A stretch of 64,000 nt of DNA from Flavobacterium pokkalii (GCF_014596575.1 NZ_NASZ01000015.1:36206-100205), one strand, 5' to 3'; shown: positions 18,442-29,300, counted from the first letter of the stretch. The notes: generated by a model not told the origin, from the sequence alone. Made by a program: numbers and translations.

Positions 18442-19134
18442 ATGGAAAACAATCATTTTCCCATTCGAAATTGGTCAGAAGACGACAAGCCCAGAGAAAA
18501 ATTAATGCTTAAAGGTAAGGCTGCGTTAAGCGATGCCGAATTAATTGCTATTTTGATTGGTTCCGGAAGCCGGAATGAATCGGCAGTCGATTTAAGTAAA
18601 AGAATTTTAGGAAGTGTTCAGAATAATTTGAATGCTTTAGGTAAATTGTCGATGGTGCAACTGATGCAATTTAAAGGAATTGGAGAAGCTAAAGCTATTT
18701 CGATAATGGCTTCGATGGAGTTGGGAAGAAGGAGAAGGGCAGAGGAAGCGCAGGAGTTGGATAAAATTACGTCGAGTAAGTCGGTTTTTGAAATCATGCA
18801 GCCTATTATTGGCGAATTGCCACACGAAGAATTTTGGATTTTGTATCTGAATAATTCCAATAAAGTCATTTCGAAAGCGCAAATGAGCGTGGGAGGAATA
18901 ACCGGAACCTTGGTCGATGTTCGGTTAGTTTTTAAAATGGCGCTAGAAAAATGTGCAACGGCTTTGATTTTGTGCCACAATCATCCTTCGGGAACTTTGA
19001 TTCCCAGCGATGCCGATAGGCAACTTACAAAGAAACTAAAAACCGCCGGAGATAGTTTGGATATAAAAGTTTTGGATCATTTGATTGTGACCGAAAGAAA
19101 CTATTTTAGCTTTGCTGATGAAGGGATTTTTTAA
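18442..19134 (+). CDS. radC: RadC family JAB/MPN-domain protein
   Basis: A 230-residue protein with an N-terminal helix-hairpin-helix-like part (MQFKGIGEAKAISIMA) and a C-terminal JAMM metal site. The motif CHNHPSGTLIPSDAD is at about residues 178-192, with both histidines and the aspartate present. Family members were once tied to DNA repair, but the biochemical role is unsettled. The length is normal. It is followed after 9 nt by the HAD phosphatase and then by the exported protein at 19837, and the three appear to form one transcript. Confidence 0.93.
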   Translation: MENNHFPIRNWSEDDKPREKLMLKGKAALSDAELIAILIGSGSRNESAVDLSKRILGSVQNNLNALGKLSMVQLMQFKGIGEAKAISIMASMELGRRRRAEEAQELDKITSSKSVFEIMQPIIGELPHEEFWILYLNNSNKVISKAQMSVGGITGTLVDVRLVFKMALEKCATALILCHNHPSGTLIPSDADRQLTKKLKTAGDSLDIKVLDHLIVTERNYFSFADEGIF

Positions 19135-19143
19135 AGAAGAACA

Positions 19144-19833
19144 ATGAAAATTGAGAATATAAAAGATGTTTTTTTTGATTTAGATCATACACTTTGGGAT
19201 TTTGATAAAAATTCAAAGATTACTTTTGAGAAAATTTTTGCTCAGAATCATCCTGAAGTTGCCATTGATGATTTTATTAAGCATTACATTCCAATAAATC
19301 AGTCCTGTTGGAAATTGTATCAGTATGATAAAATCACTCATCAGCAGCTGCGATACGATCGGTTGAAATTGTCTTTTGATGCTTTGGGTTACATGATTTC
19401 CGATTCGGAAATTGATTTTATTTCGCAGGAATATATCGATTTGCTCGCGGAACATAACCATCTTTTTGACGGAACTTTGGAAATTTTAGATTATTTGGGT
19501 GGAAAATATAAATTGCATTTAATTACCAACGGATTTGCTCAGGTTCAGGATAAGAAATTGAAAAATGCTAATTTGAATGCTTATTTTTCTACGATAACCA
19601 ATTCGGAAATGGCGGGGGTTAAAAAACCAAATCCGATTATTTTTGAGTATGCTTTAGATTTGGCTGCGGCCAAAAAAGAAAACAGCATCATGATAGGCGA
19701 TTCTATAGAAGCCGATGTTTTAGGCGCTTTGGAATTTGGAATCGATGCGATTTATTTTAATGAAAATCATCAGGCTGTAGACAGCAATATTAAACAAATC
19801 AACCATTTGTTAGAACTTAAAAATTATTTATAA
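19144..19833 (+). CDS. HAD family hydrolase, YjjG-type noncanonical nucleotidase
   Basis: A 229-residue haloacid-dehalogenase-type phosphatase. Motif I is FFDLDHTLWD near residues 11-20, with both aspartates. Motif II is the ITNG segment, the lysine comes in AGVKKPNP, and motif IV is MIGDSIEADVLGA. The four-helix cap is inserted after motif I, as in YjjG and its relatives, which hydrolyse odd pyrimidine nucleotides. The exact substrate is not known from sequence. Its stop is 3 nt before the next gene. Confidence 0.85.
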   Translation: MKIENIKDVFFDLDHTLWDFDKNSKITFEKIFAQNHPEVAIDDFIKHYIPINQSCWKLYQYDKITHQQLRYDRLKLSFDALGYMISDSEIDFISQEYIDLLAEHNHLFDGTLEILDYLGGKYKLHLITNGFAQVQDKKLKNANLNAYFSTITNSEMAGVKKPNPIIFEYALDLAAAKKENSIMIGDSIEADVLGALEFGIDAIYFNENHQAVDSNIKQINHLLELKNYL

Positions 19834-19836
19834 ATT

Positions 19837-20580
19837 ATGAAAAAACATTTTTTGTTACTGTTATTGCTGGTTTCTGGCTTTAGCTTTGCCCAATCTTTAA
19901 ATGATTACAAAACGGTAATTGTTCCTTTAAAATTTGATTTCTTAAAATCGGAAAATCAATATAGAATGTCCACTTTGTCTAAATATAATTTGAATAAAGT
20001 AGGTTTTGATGTGTATTATTCTAATCAGGTTGTTCCGGATGGGATTAATCGTTGTGCGGTTTTGAATTATGATATTGTAAAAGAAGGTGCTTTTTTAGCA
20101 ACTAAATTGTATGTGACTTTTAAAGATTGTTATGGCAAAATTGTGTATCAGTCTGAAATAGGAATGAGTCGTGAGAAGGATTTTCAGGTAGCTTACAATG
20201 ATGCCCTGAATAAGGCTTTTACTTCTATTTATGAATTGGAATATCAATATAATGGAGGTCAAAATGCAGCCGTAGAACAAAAAGTGGAGAAAGTAAAAGA
20301 AGTTGTTCCGGCAGTGGTAGTGGCTTCTCAAGCAGTTGTTAATCCGGTGGTCGATCCAAACGAAATGCTTTTTGCGCAACCATTGGCAGGTGGAAATTAT
20401 CAGTTAATTGACAGTAAACCAAGTGTGATTATGAAAATTTTCAAAACTTCGGATGCGAATTCTTTTTTAGCACAAAAAGGAAGTCAGCAAGGGGTTTTAG
20501 TAAAAAAAGACAATCAGTGGTTTTTTGAATTTTATCAAAATGACCAATTAGTTTCTGAAAAAATAAACGTTAAGTTTTAG
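19837..20580 (+). CDS. exported protein of unknown function
   Basis: A 247-residue protein with the signal peptide MKKHFLLLLLLVSGFSFAQ. The first domain (residues about 20-140) looks like a beta-rich fold with a single cysteine pair (NRCAVLN and FKDCYGK). A valine-rich linker follows, and then a second region with QLIDSKPSVIMKIFKTSDAN. No known family was recognised. It looks like a flavobacterial periplasmic or surface protein. It is the last gene of the radC-HAD cluster. Confidence 0.7.
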   Translation: MKKHFLLLLLLVSGFSFAQSLNDYKTVIVPLKFDFLKSENQYRMSTLSKYNLNKVGFDVYYSNQVVPDGINRCAVLNYDIVKEGAFLATKLYVTFKDCYGKIVYQSEIGMSREKDFQVAYNDALNKAFTSIYELEYQYNGGQNAAVEQKVEKVKEVVPAVVVASQAVVNPVVDPNEMLFAQPLAGGNYQLIDSKPSVIMKIFKTSDANSFLAQKGSQQGVLVKKDNQWFFEFYQNDQLVSEKINVKF

Positions 20581-20591
20581 TTCAGATTTCA

Positions 20592-20611
20592 GTCCCGATA
20601 GTTATCGGGAC
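20592..20611. repeat. palindrome within a cagattt-repeat tract
   Basis: A 9-bp stem with a 2-nt loop (gtcccgata, tatcgggac) interrupts a run of TTTCAGA-type heptamers covering 20581-20637. The run is short-period and probably slippage-derived. A related tcccga palindrome occurs in the repeat copy at 63387. Confidence 0.6.
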
Positions 20612-20630
20612 AGATTTCAGATTTCAGATT

Positions 20631-20676
20631 TCAGATTAAGAATGTTACTCATCTAGTCTGGAATCTGATTTTTTTT
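20631..20676 (+). terminator. candidate terminator after the exported protein
   Basis: tcagatt at 20631-20637 can pair with aatctga at 20662-20668, and eight T residues follow. The loop is long (24 nt), so the call is tentative. Confidence 0.4.
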
Positions 20677-20712
20677 AAACTTTTAACTTCTAACTCCCTG
20701 CTTCCAACTTCT

Positions 20713-21990
20713 TCAATAACCATATTTATCTTTCCAACGGTTTTTGAGAAATTCTCTGGTAGAATTTTCTCTGGAATTATTTCCGGGGACATAGATAGCT
20801 GTATTTTTTATTTCTTCAGGCAAATATTCCTGTTCGGCAAAATTATTGGCGTAATCGTGTGAATATTTGTATTCTTCGCCATAACCCAATTCTTTCATTA
20901 ATTTGGTTGGTGCGTTGCGCAAATGAATTGGAACCGACAAATCGCCGGTTTGTTTTACAATTTGTTGCGCCGTATTGATAGCCATATAAGAAGCATTACT
21001 TTTTGGAGAAGTCGCGAGATAAATGGCGCATTGACTGAGCAGAATTCGGCTTTCAGGATAACCAATGGTAGTTACTGCCTGAAAGGTATTATTGGCCATA
21101 ATTAAAGCTGTTGGATTGGCATTTCCAATGTCTTCACTGGCCGAAATAAGCAATCTTCGGGCGATAAATTTTACATCTTCGCCGCCTTCAATCATTCGTG
21201 CCAGCCAATATACAGCTCCATTTGGATCGCTTCCACGGATGGATTTGATAAAAGCCGAAATAATGTCATAATGTTGTTCGCCTGTTTTGTCATACAACAC
21301 CGTGTTTTGCTGTACTAATTCTAAAACGCGATTATTGGTAATGATAATTTCTTCTGCAGCAGATGCATTGATAACTAATTCGAAAATATTCAACAGTTTG
21401 CGTCCGTCGCCGCCCGAAAGTCGCAGTAAGGCTTCGGTTTCTTTGAGTTGGATGTTTTTATCTTTTAGGTAAACATCAGTTTTCATGGCACGTTCCAAAA
21501 GTGCAATTAAATCTGTTTTGGTAAATGCATTAAGAATGTAAACCTGACAACGCGATAATAAAGCCGGAATCACTTCGAAACTTGGATTTTCGGTTGTAGC
21601 GCCTACCAACGTTATCCAACCTTTTTCAACGGCAGCTAATAGCGAATCCTGTTGCGATTTGCTAAAGCGATGAATCTCATCGATAAATAAAATCGGATTT
21701 TTGGCAGTAAAAAGTCCGCCGCTTTGCTTGGCTTTATCAATAACTTCCCGAATGTCTTTAACTCCCGAATTGATGGCGCTTAAAACAAAAAAAGGACGTT
21801 GTGATTCCTGCGCAATAATCTGTGCTAAAGTGGTTTTTCCGGTTCCGGGAGGCCCCCAAAAAATTAAAGAAGGAATAATTCCTTTGGCAATTTGTTGCGT
21901 CAATGAGCCATTTGGGCCAACCAAATGCAACTGACTGATATATTCATCTAATTTTTGCGGGCGTATGCGTTCTGCTAAAGGTGCTTCCAT
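20713..21990 (-). CDS. rarA: replication-associated recombination protein A
   Basis: A 425-residue AAA+ ATPase of the RarA/MgsA/Mgs1 family, which acts at stalled replication forks. Walker A is GPPGTGKTT at residues 46-54, Walker B is LFIDEIHR near residue 100, and sensor 1 is [10 protein letters not shown]. The C-terminal tetramerisation region has [21 protein letters not shown] and [15 protein letters not shown], typical of the family. It begins [18 protein letters not shown], a standard RarA start. It is convergent with the exported protein and divergent from the rhomboid gene. Confidence 0.96.
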   Translation of the reverse strand: MEAPLAERIRPQKLDEYISQLHLVGPNGSLTQQIAKGIIPSLIFWGPPGTGKTTLAQIIAQESQRPFFVLSAINSGVKDIREVIDKAKQSGGLFTAKNPILFIDEIHRFSKSQQDSLLAAVEKGWITLVGATTENPSFEVIPALLSRCQVYILNAFTKTDLIALLERAMKTDVYLKDKNIQLKETEALLRLSGGDGRKLLNIFELVINASAAEEIIITNNRVLELVQQNTVLYDKTGEQHYDIISAFIKSIRGSDPNGAVYWLARMIEGGEDVKFIARRLLISASEDIGNANPTALIMANNTFQAVTTIGYPESRILLSQCAIYLATSPKSNASYMAINTAQQIVKQTGDLSVPIHLRNAPTKLMKELGYGEEYKYSHDYANNFAEQEYLPEEIKNTAIYVPGNNSRENSTREFLKNRWKDKYGY

Positions 21991-22111
21991 GCCGTAAAAT
22001 TACTATTTTTATTTGAAGGGACATCTCTGTTTTCTATTCTCTGTTTTCTGTTTTTCTTTCTTTTTAAATATGACAAAATAGCATTATATTGGAATTGGTT
22101 TTATAATTGCT

Positions 22112-22909
22112 TTGATTTTCTTAAAAGATAACATGGATAAAAATTTCAAATTTACGAATGCGGTTATAGGACTTCCCCTTTTTTTTGTGTTGTTCCTGTG
22201 GTTTGTGTATTGGATTCAAATTCGATTTGATTTTGATTTTATTGAAAATGGAATCTTTCCGCGTACGTTATCAGGTTTGCAAGGAGTTGTTTTTAGTCCG
22301 TTTGTTCATTCCGATTTGAATCATTTGTATAATAATTCTATTCCGCTTTTGGTTTTATTGGCTGCCTTGCAATTTTTTTATTCTAAATTATCCTTAAAAG
22401 TAATTGTTTATGGCGTTTTATTTTCGGGAATTATTACGTGGATAATTGGGAGAGATAGTTATCATATTGGCGCCAGCGGATTGATTTATGTGTTGTTTTC
22501 TTTTATTTTTTTCAAAGGGATTTTTACCAAATACTATCGTTTAGTAGCGTTGTCACTTACGGTAATTATGATGTACGGAGGTATGATTTGGTACGTTTTT
22601 CCAAAAATAGATGACAAGGTTTCCTGGGAAGGGCATTTAGCCGGATTAATTACCGGGTTGTTTTTGGCGCTTTATTATCAAACTCCGGAATTTAAGAAAG
22701 TGCCAAAATACGATTGGGAAATGCCTGATTATAATCCGGCGGATGATAAATTTATGCAGCGTTTTGATGAAAACGGGAATTTTGTAAATCCTTCTAAAAT
22801 TGAAGAAGAAGATGAATTTAATGGTTTTTCGAACTACTACATTTCAAGCCAGGAGGTGAATTATGAGGTTGTTACTAATGAAAAAAACGAATCAAAACCG
22901 GAGTCTTAA
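22112..22909 (+). CDS. rhomboid family intramembrane serine protease
   Basis: A 265-residue membrane protein with six hydrophobic segments in residues about 15-190. The catalytic serine lies in GASGLIYVLFSF and the histidine in WEGHLAGLITGLFLA. The HLYNNS segment in the second helix supplies the usual oxyanion-side residues. The tail is cytosolic and charged. An internal ATG at 22133 (MDKNFKF) could be the real start, since the first seven codons are not conserved-looking. It is likely a housekeeping rhomboid of the inner membrane. The substrate is unknown. Confidence 0.87.
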   Translation: MIFLKDNMDKNFKFTNAVIGLPLFFVLFLWFVYWIQIRFDFDFIENGIFPRTLSGLQGVVFSPFVHSDLNHLYNNSIPLLVLLAALQFFYSKLSLKVIVYGVLFSGIITWIIGRDSYHIGASGLIYVLFSFIFFKGIFTKYYRLVALSLTVIMMYGGMIWYVFPKIDDKVSWEGHLAGLITGLFLALYYQTPEFKKVPKYDWEMPDYNPADDKFMQRFDENGNFVNPSKIEEEDEFNGFSNYYISSQEVNYEVVTNEKNESKPES

Positions 22910-22943
22910 TTCGTTTTTTGTTTATTCTTAAATAAAAAGTCCC

Positions 22944-23678
22944 CTAGCTTCTTTGTCTTACTGCTTCGTATAAAAAGGCTCCACAGGCTACAGAAACATT
23001 TAGAGATCCAATTGTTCCAAACATAGGAAGTTTGGCTCTTTCATCTACAATTTTCAAAACAGACGGATTAATTCCTTTATCTTCTGAACCCATAATGATG
23101 GCTACAGCTTCTTTGAAATCGATATTGTAAAGTGTGTCTTCAGTCTTTTCAGTTGCTGCAACGGTTTTAATTCCGTGTGCTTGTAAAAGAAAGATTGCGT
23201 CTTTGATATGTTCTACTTTGCAAATTGGAATATTGAAAACAGCCCCGGCTGATGTTTTAACGGTATCTCCATTTACAGGTGCCGCACCTGATTTTTGGAT
23301 GATAATTCCGTCAACTCCCGTGCATTCAGCAGTACGGATAATAGCACCAAAATTTCGTGCATCTGAAATTTGGTCTAAAATCAAAAACAATGGTTTTTTG
23401 CCGTTTTCAAGGATAGTTTCTGTCAAAGTTTCTAAATCGAAAAACGAAATAGGAGAGATGGACGCCACAGCCCCCTGATGGTTGTTTGGAGTAAGTTTGT
23501 TTAGTTTTTCAACAGGCACGTAAGAAAAATTGATATTGGCTTTTTTCATTGCTTTCATCAGTTCCTTCATTAAATCGCCAGTGGCTTCTTTTTGAATGTA
23601 CACTTTGTCAATACTTGCTCCAGATTGAATTGCTTCAATTATAGCTCTAATCCCGAATATTTGCTGTTCTTTTTCCAT
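22944..23678 (-). CDS. rlmB: 23S rRNA (guanosine-2'-O-)-methyltransferase RlmB
   Basis: SpoU/TrmH-class methyltransferase of 244 residues that methylates G2251 of 23S rRNA in the peptidyl-transferase P loop. The N-terminal substrate-binding domain starts QQIFGIRAIIEAIQ. The catalytic SPOUT part has DQISDARNFGAIIRTAECTG, MGSEDKGINPSV and GTIGSLNVSVACGAF, the three conserved motifs of the knot. It is convergent with the rhomboid gene. A TATATTTG box lies 4 nt ahead of its ATG, so its mRNA is probably leaderless. Confidence 0.95.
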   Translation of the reverse strand: MEKEQQIFGIRAIIEAIQSGASIDKVYIQKEATGDLMKELMKAMKKANINFSYVPVEKLNKLTPNNHQGAVASISPISFFDLETLTETILENGKKPLFLILDQISDARNFGAIIRTAECTGVDGIIIQKSGAAPVNGDTVKTSAGAVFNIPICKVEHIKDAIFLLQAHGIKTVAATEKTEDTLYNIDFKEAVAIIMGSEDKGINPSVLKIVDERAKLPMFGTIGSLNVSVACGAFLYEAVRQRS

Positions 23679-23682
23679 GGCG

Positions 23683-23690
23683 CAAATATA
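23683..23690 (-). promoter_or_regulatory. rlmB -7 box, near-leaderless
   Basis: The minus strand reads TATATTTG, an exact TAnnTTTG match that ends 4 nt before the rlmB ATG. A clear -33 TTG is not present, and the upstream DNA is the terminator stem of the Sus operon. Confidence 0.5.
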
Positions 23691-23692
23691 TA

Positions 23693-23727
23693 AAAAAAAC
23701 CATCCTCTTGTGAAGGATGGTTTTTTT
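23693..23727. terminator. terminator of the SusCD operon
   Basis: The stem runs from aaaaccatcct to aggatggtttt with a 7-nt loop. A long A run before it and a T run behind it let it work in both directions. It lies 15 nt beyond the last gene of the Sus operon. Confidence 0.85.
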
Positions 23728-23741
23728 GTTAGATATCAATT

Positions 23742-24248
23742 TTAAGGCAATTCGTCTTCTAAGAAACCTGTTCTTTTATGACCTGCAAATTTGTATACAA
23801 TTCCAGGATCCCAACTAAACTCAGCTTCGAAATAAATACTGTCAACTACATGACCACCAAAAGAATGTGCTGCTGCTTTCATTATTTTACCATTTGTAAC
23901 TGTAACAGTTTCTCCTGTATATAGTTCATCAGAATCTGGTTGTCCTGAAAAAGTTAAGTTTTTGAAATCTGTGGCTTGAACTTTGGTTTTAATTTCCATC
24001 CAACTGTCATGATCATCAATCCAGAAATTTTCGTCATTGGAAGATGCATTGTATGTTGAGAAAAGGTTATAATCTCCTCCATAGGCTGGTGTTTCTCCAT
24101 CTGGTTCAAGTGCTATAATGTGCCAATCACCGGCAAAATTTTTTGTTTTTGTTCCTCCAGCATCTGGATTTCCTCCTTCATCGCAGGAAACGAGAGAAGA
24201 GGAGATAGATAGTATTAGTAGAAGGGTTTTTATATTTAGGACTTTCAT
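23742..24248 (-). CDS. lipoprotein, lipid-binding putative hydrolase-like
   Basis: A 168-residue lipoprotein. The signal ends in the lipobox SLVSC, followed by DEGGNPDAGG as a flexible stem. The mature domain is beta-rich (NFAGDWHIIAL; VTNGKIMKAAAHS) and closes with FAGHKRTGFLEDELP. That ending resembles a Bacteroidota family called lipid-binding putative hydrolase, often found behind SusD genes. The name comes from weak structural likeness, so no enzyme activity should be claimed. It is the last gene of the operon. Confidence 0.65.
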   Translation of the reverse strand: MKVLNIKTLLLILSISSSLVSCDEGGNPDAGGTKTKNFAGDWHIIALEPDGETPAYGGDYNLFSTYNASSNDENFWIDDHDSWMEIKTKVQATDFKNLTFSGQPDSDELYTGETVTVTNGKIMKAAAHSFGGHVVDSIYFEAEFSWDPGIVYKFAGHKRTGFLEDELP

Positions 24249-24262
24249 AATAATAGTGTTTT

Positions 24263-24898
24263 TTATTTTCTAATGAATATTCTTGTGGCTGTTCCATAAA
24301 ATGATGAAGCATAAATTACCCAACTAAAGTTGTCTGCATCTTCAATTGTTCCTACATTGCTTTCTGCTGATATGCCTGTGTCAGAAGCATTTTCCTGATA
24401 TGGAGCATATACTTTAGTGTCGTCAATGTTGTAAAAAATCATTTTTAAATTGTTTTCATCGTCCGTTGTGTAACCTGCTGCGTTATCACACATGTATTTA
24501 CGATCCGAAAGACGAGTTACAATGTTAATGTTTGTATTGTTACGAGCAAAAGTTCCTTCTAGATTTATTGCGCTAGGCGCAGAGCTAAGAACAATTACGG
24601 TTCTGGTTTTAGTAGCAGGAAAGCCATCAATATTTACCGCGGAATAAGTTATTTTGTAGACATTAGGGATAGCAGTGTTAACTGTCCCGCTAATGTTTAA
24701 ATCTATTTCCGTTTCGCCTTCCATGGCTGTTCCTCCTTCTTCGGTATATGTGTCTCCTTGAGTGAGTATAACAAGACTTTCTCCGTTAAGCGAGATTTGT
24801 GCATAGTTGGTGACTTTTGATACATTTGAAGTTGAGTCTGATTCACAGGAAATAAGAAATCCAAATGTGAATAGTATAGTTAAAATTATCTTTTTCAT
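24263..24898 (-). CDS. lipoprotein with immunoglobulin-like (DUF5011-type) domain
   Basis: Start chosen at the ATG at 24898, giving MKKIILTILFTFGFLISC with a lipobox cysteine. The longer frame would overlap the end of the susD gene. Residues about 30-110 hold a bacterial Ig-like fold (LTQGDTYTEEGGTAMEGETEIDL, ending TRTVIVL), a domain common in SusE/F-type proteins. The C-terminal part is a small beta domain of unknown type. Likely anchored in the outer membrane and exposed, helping to bind the ligand taken up by SusCD. Confidence 0.72.
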   Translation of the reverse strand: MKKIILTILFTFGFLISCESDSTSNVSKVTNYAQISLNGESLVILTQGDTYTEEGGTAMEGETEIDLNISGTVNTAIPNVYKITYSAVNIDGFPATKTRTVIVLSSAPSAINLEGTFARNNTNINIVTRLSDRKYMCDNAAGYTTDDENNLKMIFYNIDDTKVYAPYQENASDTGISAESNVGTIEDADNFSWVIYASSFYGTATRIFIRK

Positions 24899-24906
24899 AA
24901 TATATT

Positions 24907-26346
24907 TTAATTTGCCCACCATACGGGTGTGGTTATTTTTTCTAATGTTGGAGTATTTCTGTTTCTAGTTTTTACTATATCTGGATATACTATTCTTTTA
25001 GGAAAAAGTCCTCCTGTGGTTCCTTCAATAGAATAGGCTAATTCACCGGGTACATATTCTGGATCAGATTGTTCTACATCTGAAATTTTAGGATAACCTG
25101 TCCTGTTTTGGTCGAAGAAGGCTTCAAAGCCGTTAGCAGGGAAACCGGATAACCATTTTTGTGTCATAATGGACTTTAAATTTTCATCCATTGTACCTGA
25201 TGGGTATTCATATTTCCCTCCTGAAGCTATAAATGTTGCTCCGTCTAAAGAAAATTTTTGGAAGGCTGCTAATACACCTGCATCGTATTTATCTTTTGCT
25301 CCAACCCCATTAAAATAACGTTCTAAAGCTTCAGCTTGGAGGAATAAACTTTCTGAGGTACTTATAAGATAAACCGGATCGGTTGGTTTTAAAGTTACAA
25401 TGGCAATAGAAGAAGCGGCTATGTCTGTATTGTTAAAATCTCCTTGATATAATGCATTTCCTGCTCCATAAAAATAACTCCGTCTTGTGTCGTTGTTTTT
25501 GTTTAGGAAAGACAATGTAGTGGTACTTGCTCTTAAATTAGATCCAACGTTTAATTTTCGTCTGTCGGTTTCGTAAAGGGGATTACTTCTGTTTGGTGCA
25601 TCTTCAAATTGAGTCATTGCAGCATCTGAAGAAAGGAAAGTTGCACCTGAATTAATCAGATTCTTAATTTCTGTTTCTGCTAATGTAGGGTTGACTTTTG
25701 TTTGTCTCATGTATAGCTTTAGCAGTAAGGTGTTTGCGAATTCTTTCCATCTGTCCATATTACCATTGAAGATAAAATCATCTGTTGATGGTAAAATTCC
25801 TTTAGAAGTGGAAAGATTTTTTGAAAGAGCGTCCTTTAGGCTTGTAATCATTAAATTATAAACTTCCTGCCCCGTATCAAAAGCAGGTTCTAAAATTTCA
25901 GAATTATTGGCTTGAGAATAAGGTATGCTTCCATAAAAGTCAGTCATTATTTGTGAAGCATGTACTTCTAATGAGACTGCTATTAGGTAATAGTTCCAGT
26001 TTTCCTGAGATTCGGCCATTTTTTTTACATTCCTAATATCTCCTAAAGCATCATACATAGCTGTCCATCCGGAATTGTAGTCATTTGTTCCAACTGAATA
26101 AGCATCTATTTTATTGTATTGAGAGGCAGTGTTACTTTGAGTGAAGTATTGAGACCAAAATCCACCAAAAAGAGAGTAGTAGGCTCCTTGAGCCCCTACA
26201 ATTCCAGCTATTCCAGCTGGAAGTTCTACTGGGAGCGTAATGCTTCCGGGACTTAAATTATCAGGGTTTCTATTTATATCAAATTTGTCATCGGAACAGC
26301 CTGACAAAATTAATAGTGTTAAGGTTAAAATTAATATATTTTTCAT
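24907..26346 (-). CDS. SusD/RagB-like nutrient-binding lipoprotein
   Basis: A 479-residue lipoprotein with the lipobox LILSGC, then NRNPDNLSP, and the helical TPR-like body of the SusD-like_2 group (FWSQYFTQSNTASQYNK; WKEFANTLLLKLYMR). It forms the lid on the SusC barrel in the outer membrane. The SusD-like_2 type is often seen with receptors for peptides or small non-starch ligands. It begins 12 nt behind susC and overlaps no gene. The locus has no glycoside hydrolase, protease or regulator beside it. Confidence 0.92.
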   Translation of the reverse strand: MKNILILTLTLLILSGCSDDKFDINRNPDNLSPGSITLPVELPAGIAGIVGAQGAYYSLFGGFWSQYFTQSNTASQYNKIDAYSVGTNDYNSGWTAMYDALGDIRNVKKMAESQENWNYYLIAVSLEVHASQIMTDFYGSIPYSQANNSEILEPAFDTGQEVYNLMITSLKDALSKNLSTSKGILPSTDDFIFNGNMDRWKEFANTLLLKLYMRQTKVNPTLAETEIKNLINSGATFLSSDAAMTQFEDAPNRSNPLYETDRRKLNVGSNLRASTTTLSFLNKNNDTRRSYFYGAGNALYQGDFNNTDIAASSIAIVTLKPTDPVYLISTSESLFLQAEALERYFNGVGAKDKYDAGVLAAFQKFSLDGATFIASGGKYEYPSGTMDENLKSIMTQKWLSGFPANGFEAFFDQNRTGYPKISDVEQSDPEYVPGELAYSIEGTTGGLFPKRIVYPDIVKTRNRNTPTLEKITTPVWWAN

Positions 26347-26357
26347 GTGTTGCTTTT

Positions 26358-29300
26358 TTAGAATGATAATTTAATTACTCCTCCATAGGATCTTTGTGAT
26401 GGAGTTGCTGCAAATTCACCAAACTCACTTAGTAAATCATTTCCGAATGTTGTTGTTTCGGGATCTACGTATGAGTTGTTGTTAGGAGTCCATAAGAATA
26501 GATTCCTGCCATATACTCCTATAGAGAATTTTGATAAGCCAATTTTGCTTATAAAGTCTTTTTTAATGTCATAATACAAGCTGAGATCTCTAAGTCTGAT
26601 AAAAGTTTTATCTATTAAGAAATTGCCTTGTGTGGCCGGATTATAATTGTCACTGTAGTAGGTGTATAAGTCTTCTAATGCAACCGGGGTTGTGTTTTCT
26701 TCGTAAGTGTTGTCACCAGTCTGTATAACAGAGTTAGGAATTATGAATGTATTTCTGTCGTTATATGTAGTTTCTATTGCATTTCCTGTCCAGTACGTTT
26801 GGTTTTTAGTCTCGGAGTACATTTTACCTCCTTGTTTCCAGTCAAGTGCAAATGACAAACTGATGTTTTTGTATTTAAGTGTGTTTTGTAGTCCCATTAT
26901 GAACTTTCTTTGTCCATTACCTAATAATTGGACATCATCACTAGGGATATAGAGACCAGTGTTTTCATCAGCTATATATTGTCCTGATTCATTCTTTTTA
27001 GGGACTAATCCATAATAAGATCCAATGGGTTGTCCTTTTGCTGCTGAGAAAGTTATTCCGGATGAAAAGGGACCGAAATCTATCCTACGGTCATCTAAGA
27101 CTTTTGTTACTTTGTTTAGGTTTTTTGTAAAAGTGTAGTTAATATCCCAAGAGAAATCAGCTTCTTTAATAAGTTTTACTCCAAGAGCGACTTCGATACC
27201 TTTGTTTTCTACATCTCCTATGTTAAGTGCTTTTGTTGTATATCCTGTAGAAGGATCTAAAGGAACCTTGACAATCAAATCTTTTGTTTTTCTTTTGTAA
27301 ACACTGGCGTCTAAGGTTATTCTTCTATTTAAAAGATTCGCTTCTGCTCCAAATTCTATTTCGCTGGTTTGTTCTGGTTTTAAATTTGGATTTCCTAAAA
27401 TTCCAGAAGCTTCAAAAAAGCTAACTCCTCCGATAGGGGATAATATATCTCCAAAATTCGCATCTGCACTACCGCTTATGAAAGACAATTCTGTTTGATA
27501 AGGGTCTGTATCGTTTGCAACTTTAGAAAAAGATCCACGAAGTTTTAAGAATGTATTATCGGTATCTATAACGATTCCACTTGCCGAAACAGCAGGATAG
27601 AAATAAGAATTGTTATTTATTGGGAGTGTGGAAGATTTGTCTTTTCGACCGCTTAAAGTTAGGAAAAATTTGTCGATATAGTTTAACTCTGCCTGAGAAT
27701 ATATACCGAAATATCTTCTTAAGGTGTTAGCTTGTGTAACTTCTGGTCGGTTAGCAGAATTGCTTAATTCGTAGAAATTTGGGACACCTAATCCGGTTAT
27801 GAGGGTTTCCAAAAGATTCGATTCTCTTTGGTTGTAGTTTAAACCTACCAATAGGTTTAATTTGAGTTTATCTGTGATTTCTCTGTCGTAATTTAAATTA
27901 AAAAAAGTATCAAATTCACTTCTTTCGATTCTAGTTTCAGTAACCCCACCAGCAATTTCTAATGTTTCAGCTAAATCCTGTGGGGAGCCTTCTTCAAAAT
28001 TTACTATAGCCCCATGGCTTTTTATATTTTCTACTCTGTAGTTTCCACCAATTTGATAAACTGCATTTAGATGCTCAGTAATTTTATAGCTAAAGTTGGT
28101 GTTACCAAAAATATTATTTCCTAATATTTTAGTTGAATTTTCTTTTAATGGCCAATAAGGGTTGGATTGATAAGGTGTGTAGTAATAACTAGGAGTGTTA
28201 AAAGGATTGTTTTTGTAATCTTCTAAATCTACTATACTGATGTCTCTAGGTACTGATAATAATTCAGGAATAAATGTGTCGCCTTCACCGGCACTATCAC
28301 TTTGTCCTGTATTAATTGCTTTTTGATCTTTATTAGAGTAAGTGAAACTTAGTCGAATAGCACCTTTTTTATTTTTAACTCCACCGTTAAATGTTAGTGT
28401 GTTTTTTAAGTAAGCATCAGCAGAAGTTGGTATAACACCGTCACTTTTTAACCGGGTAAACCCTAAGGAGAAATCTGATGATTCACCGCCTTGACTTATA
28501 TTAATATTGTTTGAGTTTAAAATACCTGTTTTGTAAAAATCTTTCATGTTGTCTTTCAATGCAACATAAGGTTTTATTTGTTGAGAGTTGTTGTAGATAG
28601 TTCCCCATGGTCTGATTTCTCCGTTAAAAGCAGGGCCCCATGATCCATTTTCATTGCTTGACCCTGGTCCTGTAGGTAGTTGAGAATACCCAAGTCCACT
28701 CCATCCTTGTCCGTATGAATTTTGAAAGTGCGGAATTCTTGCAACTTCGCTAAGTTCTAAAGATGTAGAGAAATCAATATTGATTTTGGATTGATTCTCT
28801 TTGCCTTTTTTTGTTGTGATAATTATAGCACCTCGACCGGCTCTGGAACCATACAAAGCCGTTGCGGCAGCTCCTTTTAAGAATGTTATTGTTTCTATAT
28901 TATTAGGGTCTATGTCGTTAATCCCTGATCCAGCATCATAAGATCTGTTGATGCTGGTTTCTCCACTTGCTGAATTGTTTATAGGTGTACCGTCAATTAC
29001 ATAAAGAGGTTGGTTGGTGCCGGTTATTGAGCCAATCCCTCTGATAATCACTTTAGTAGATGAGCCTGGTTGGACAGGTGCGCTAATGTCTACACCGGCA
29101 ACTTTTCCTGATAAACTTTCAAAAGGGTTGTTGGTTACTACATTGGTAATCTGGTCTTTGTTGACTGTTGTGGAGGCGTAACCTAAGGCCTTTTTCTGTC
29201 TTTTAATACCAAGAGCAGTAACAACTACCCCTTCCAGTTCTACAGCATCTTCTAAAAGTGTTATTGAAATTGTCGTAGAGGAGGCTAGTTTCTCCTGAGT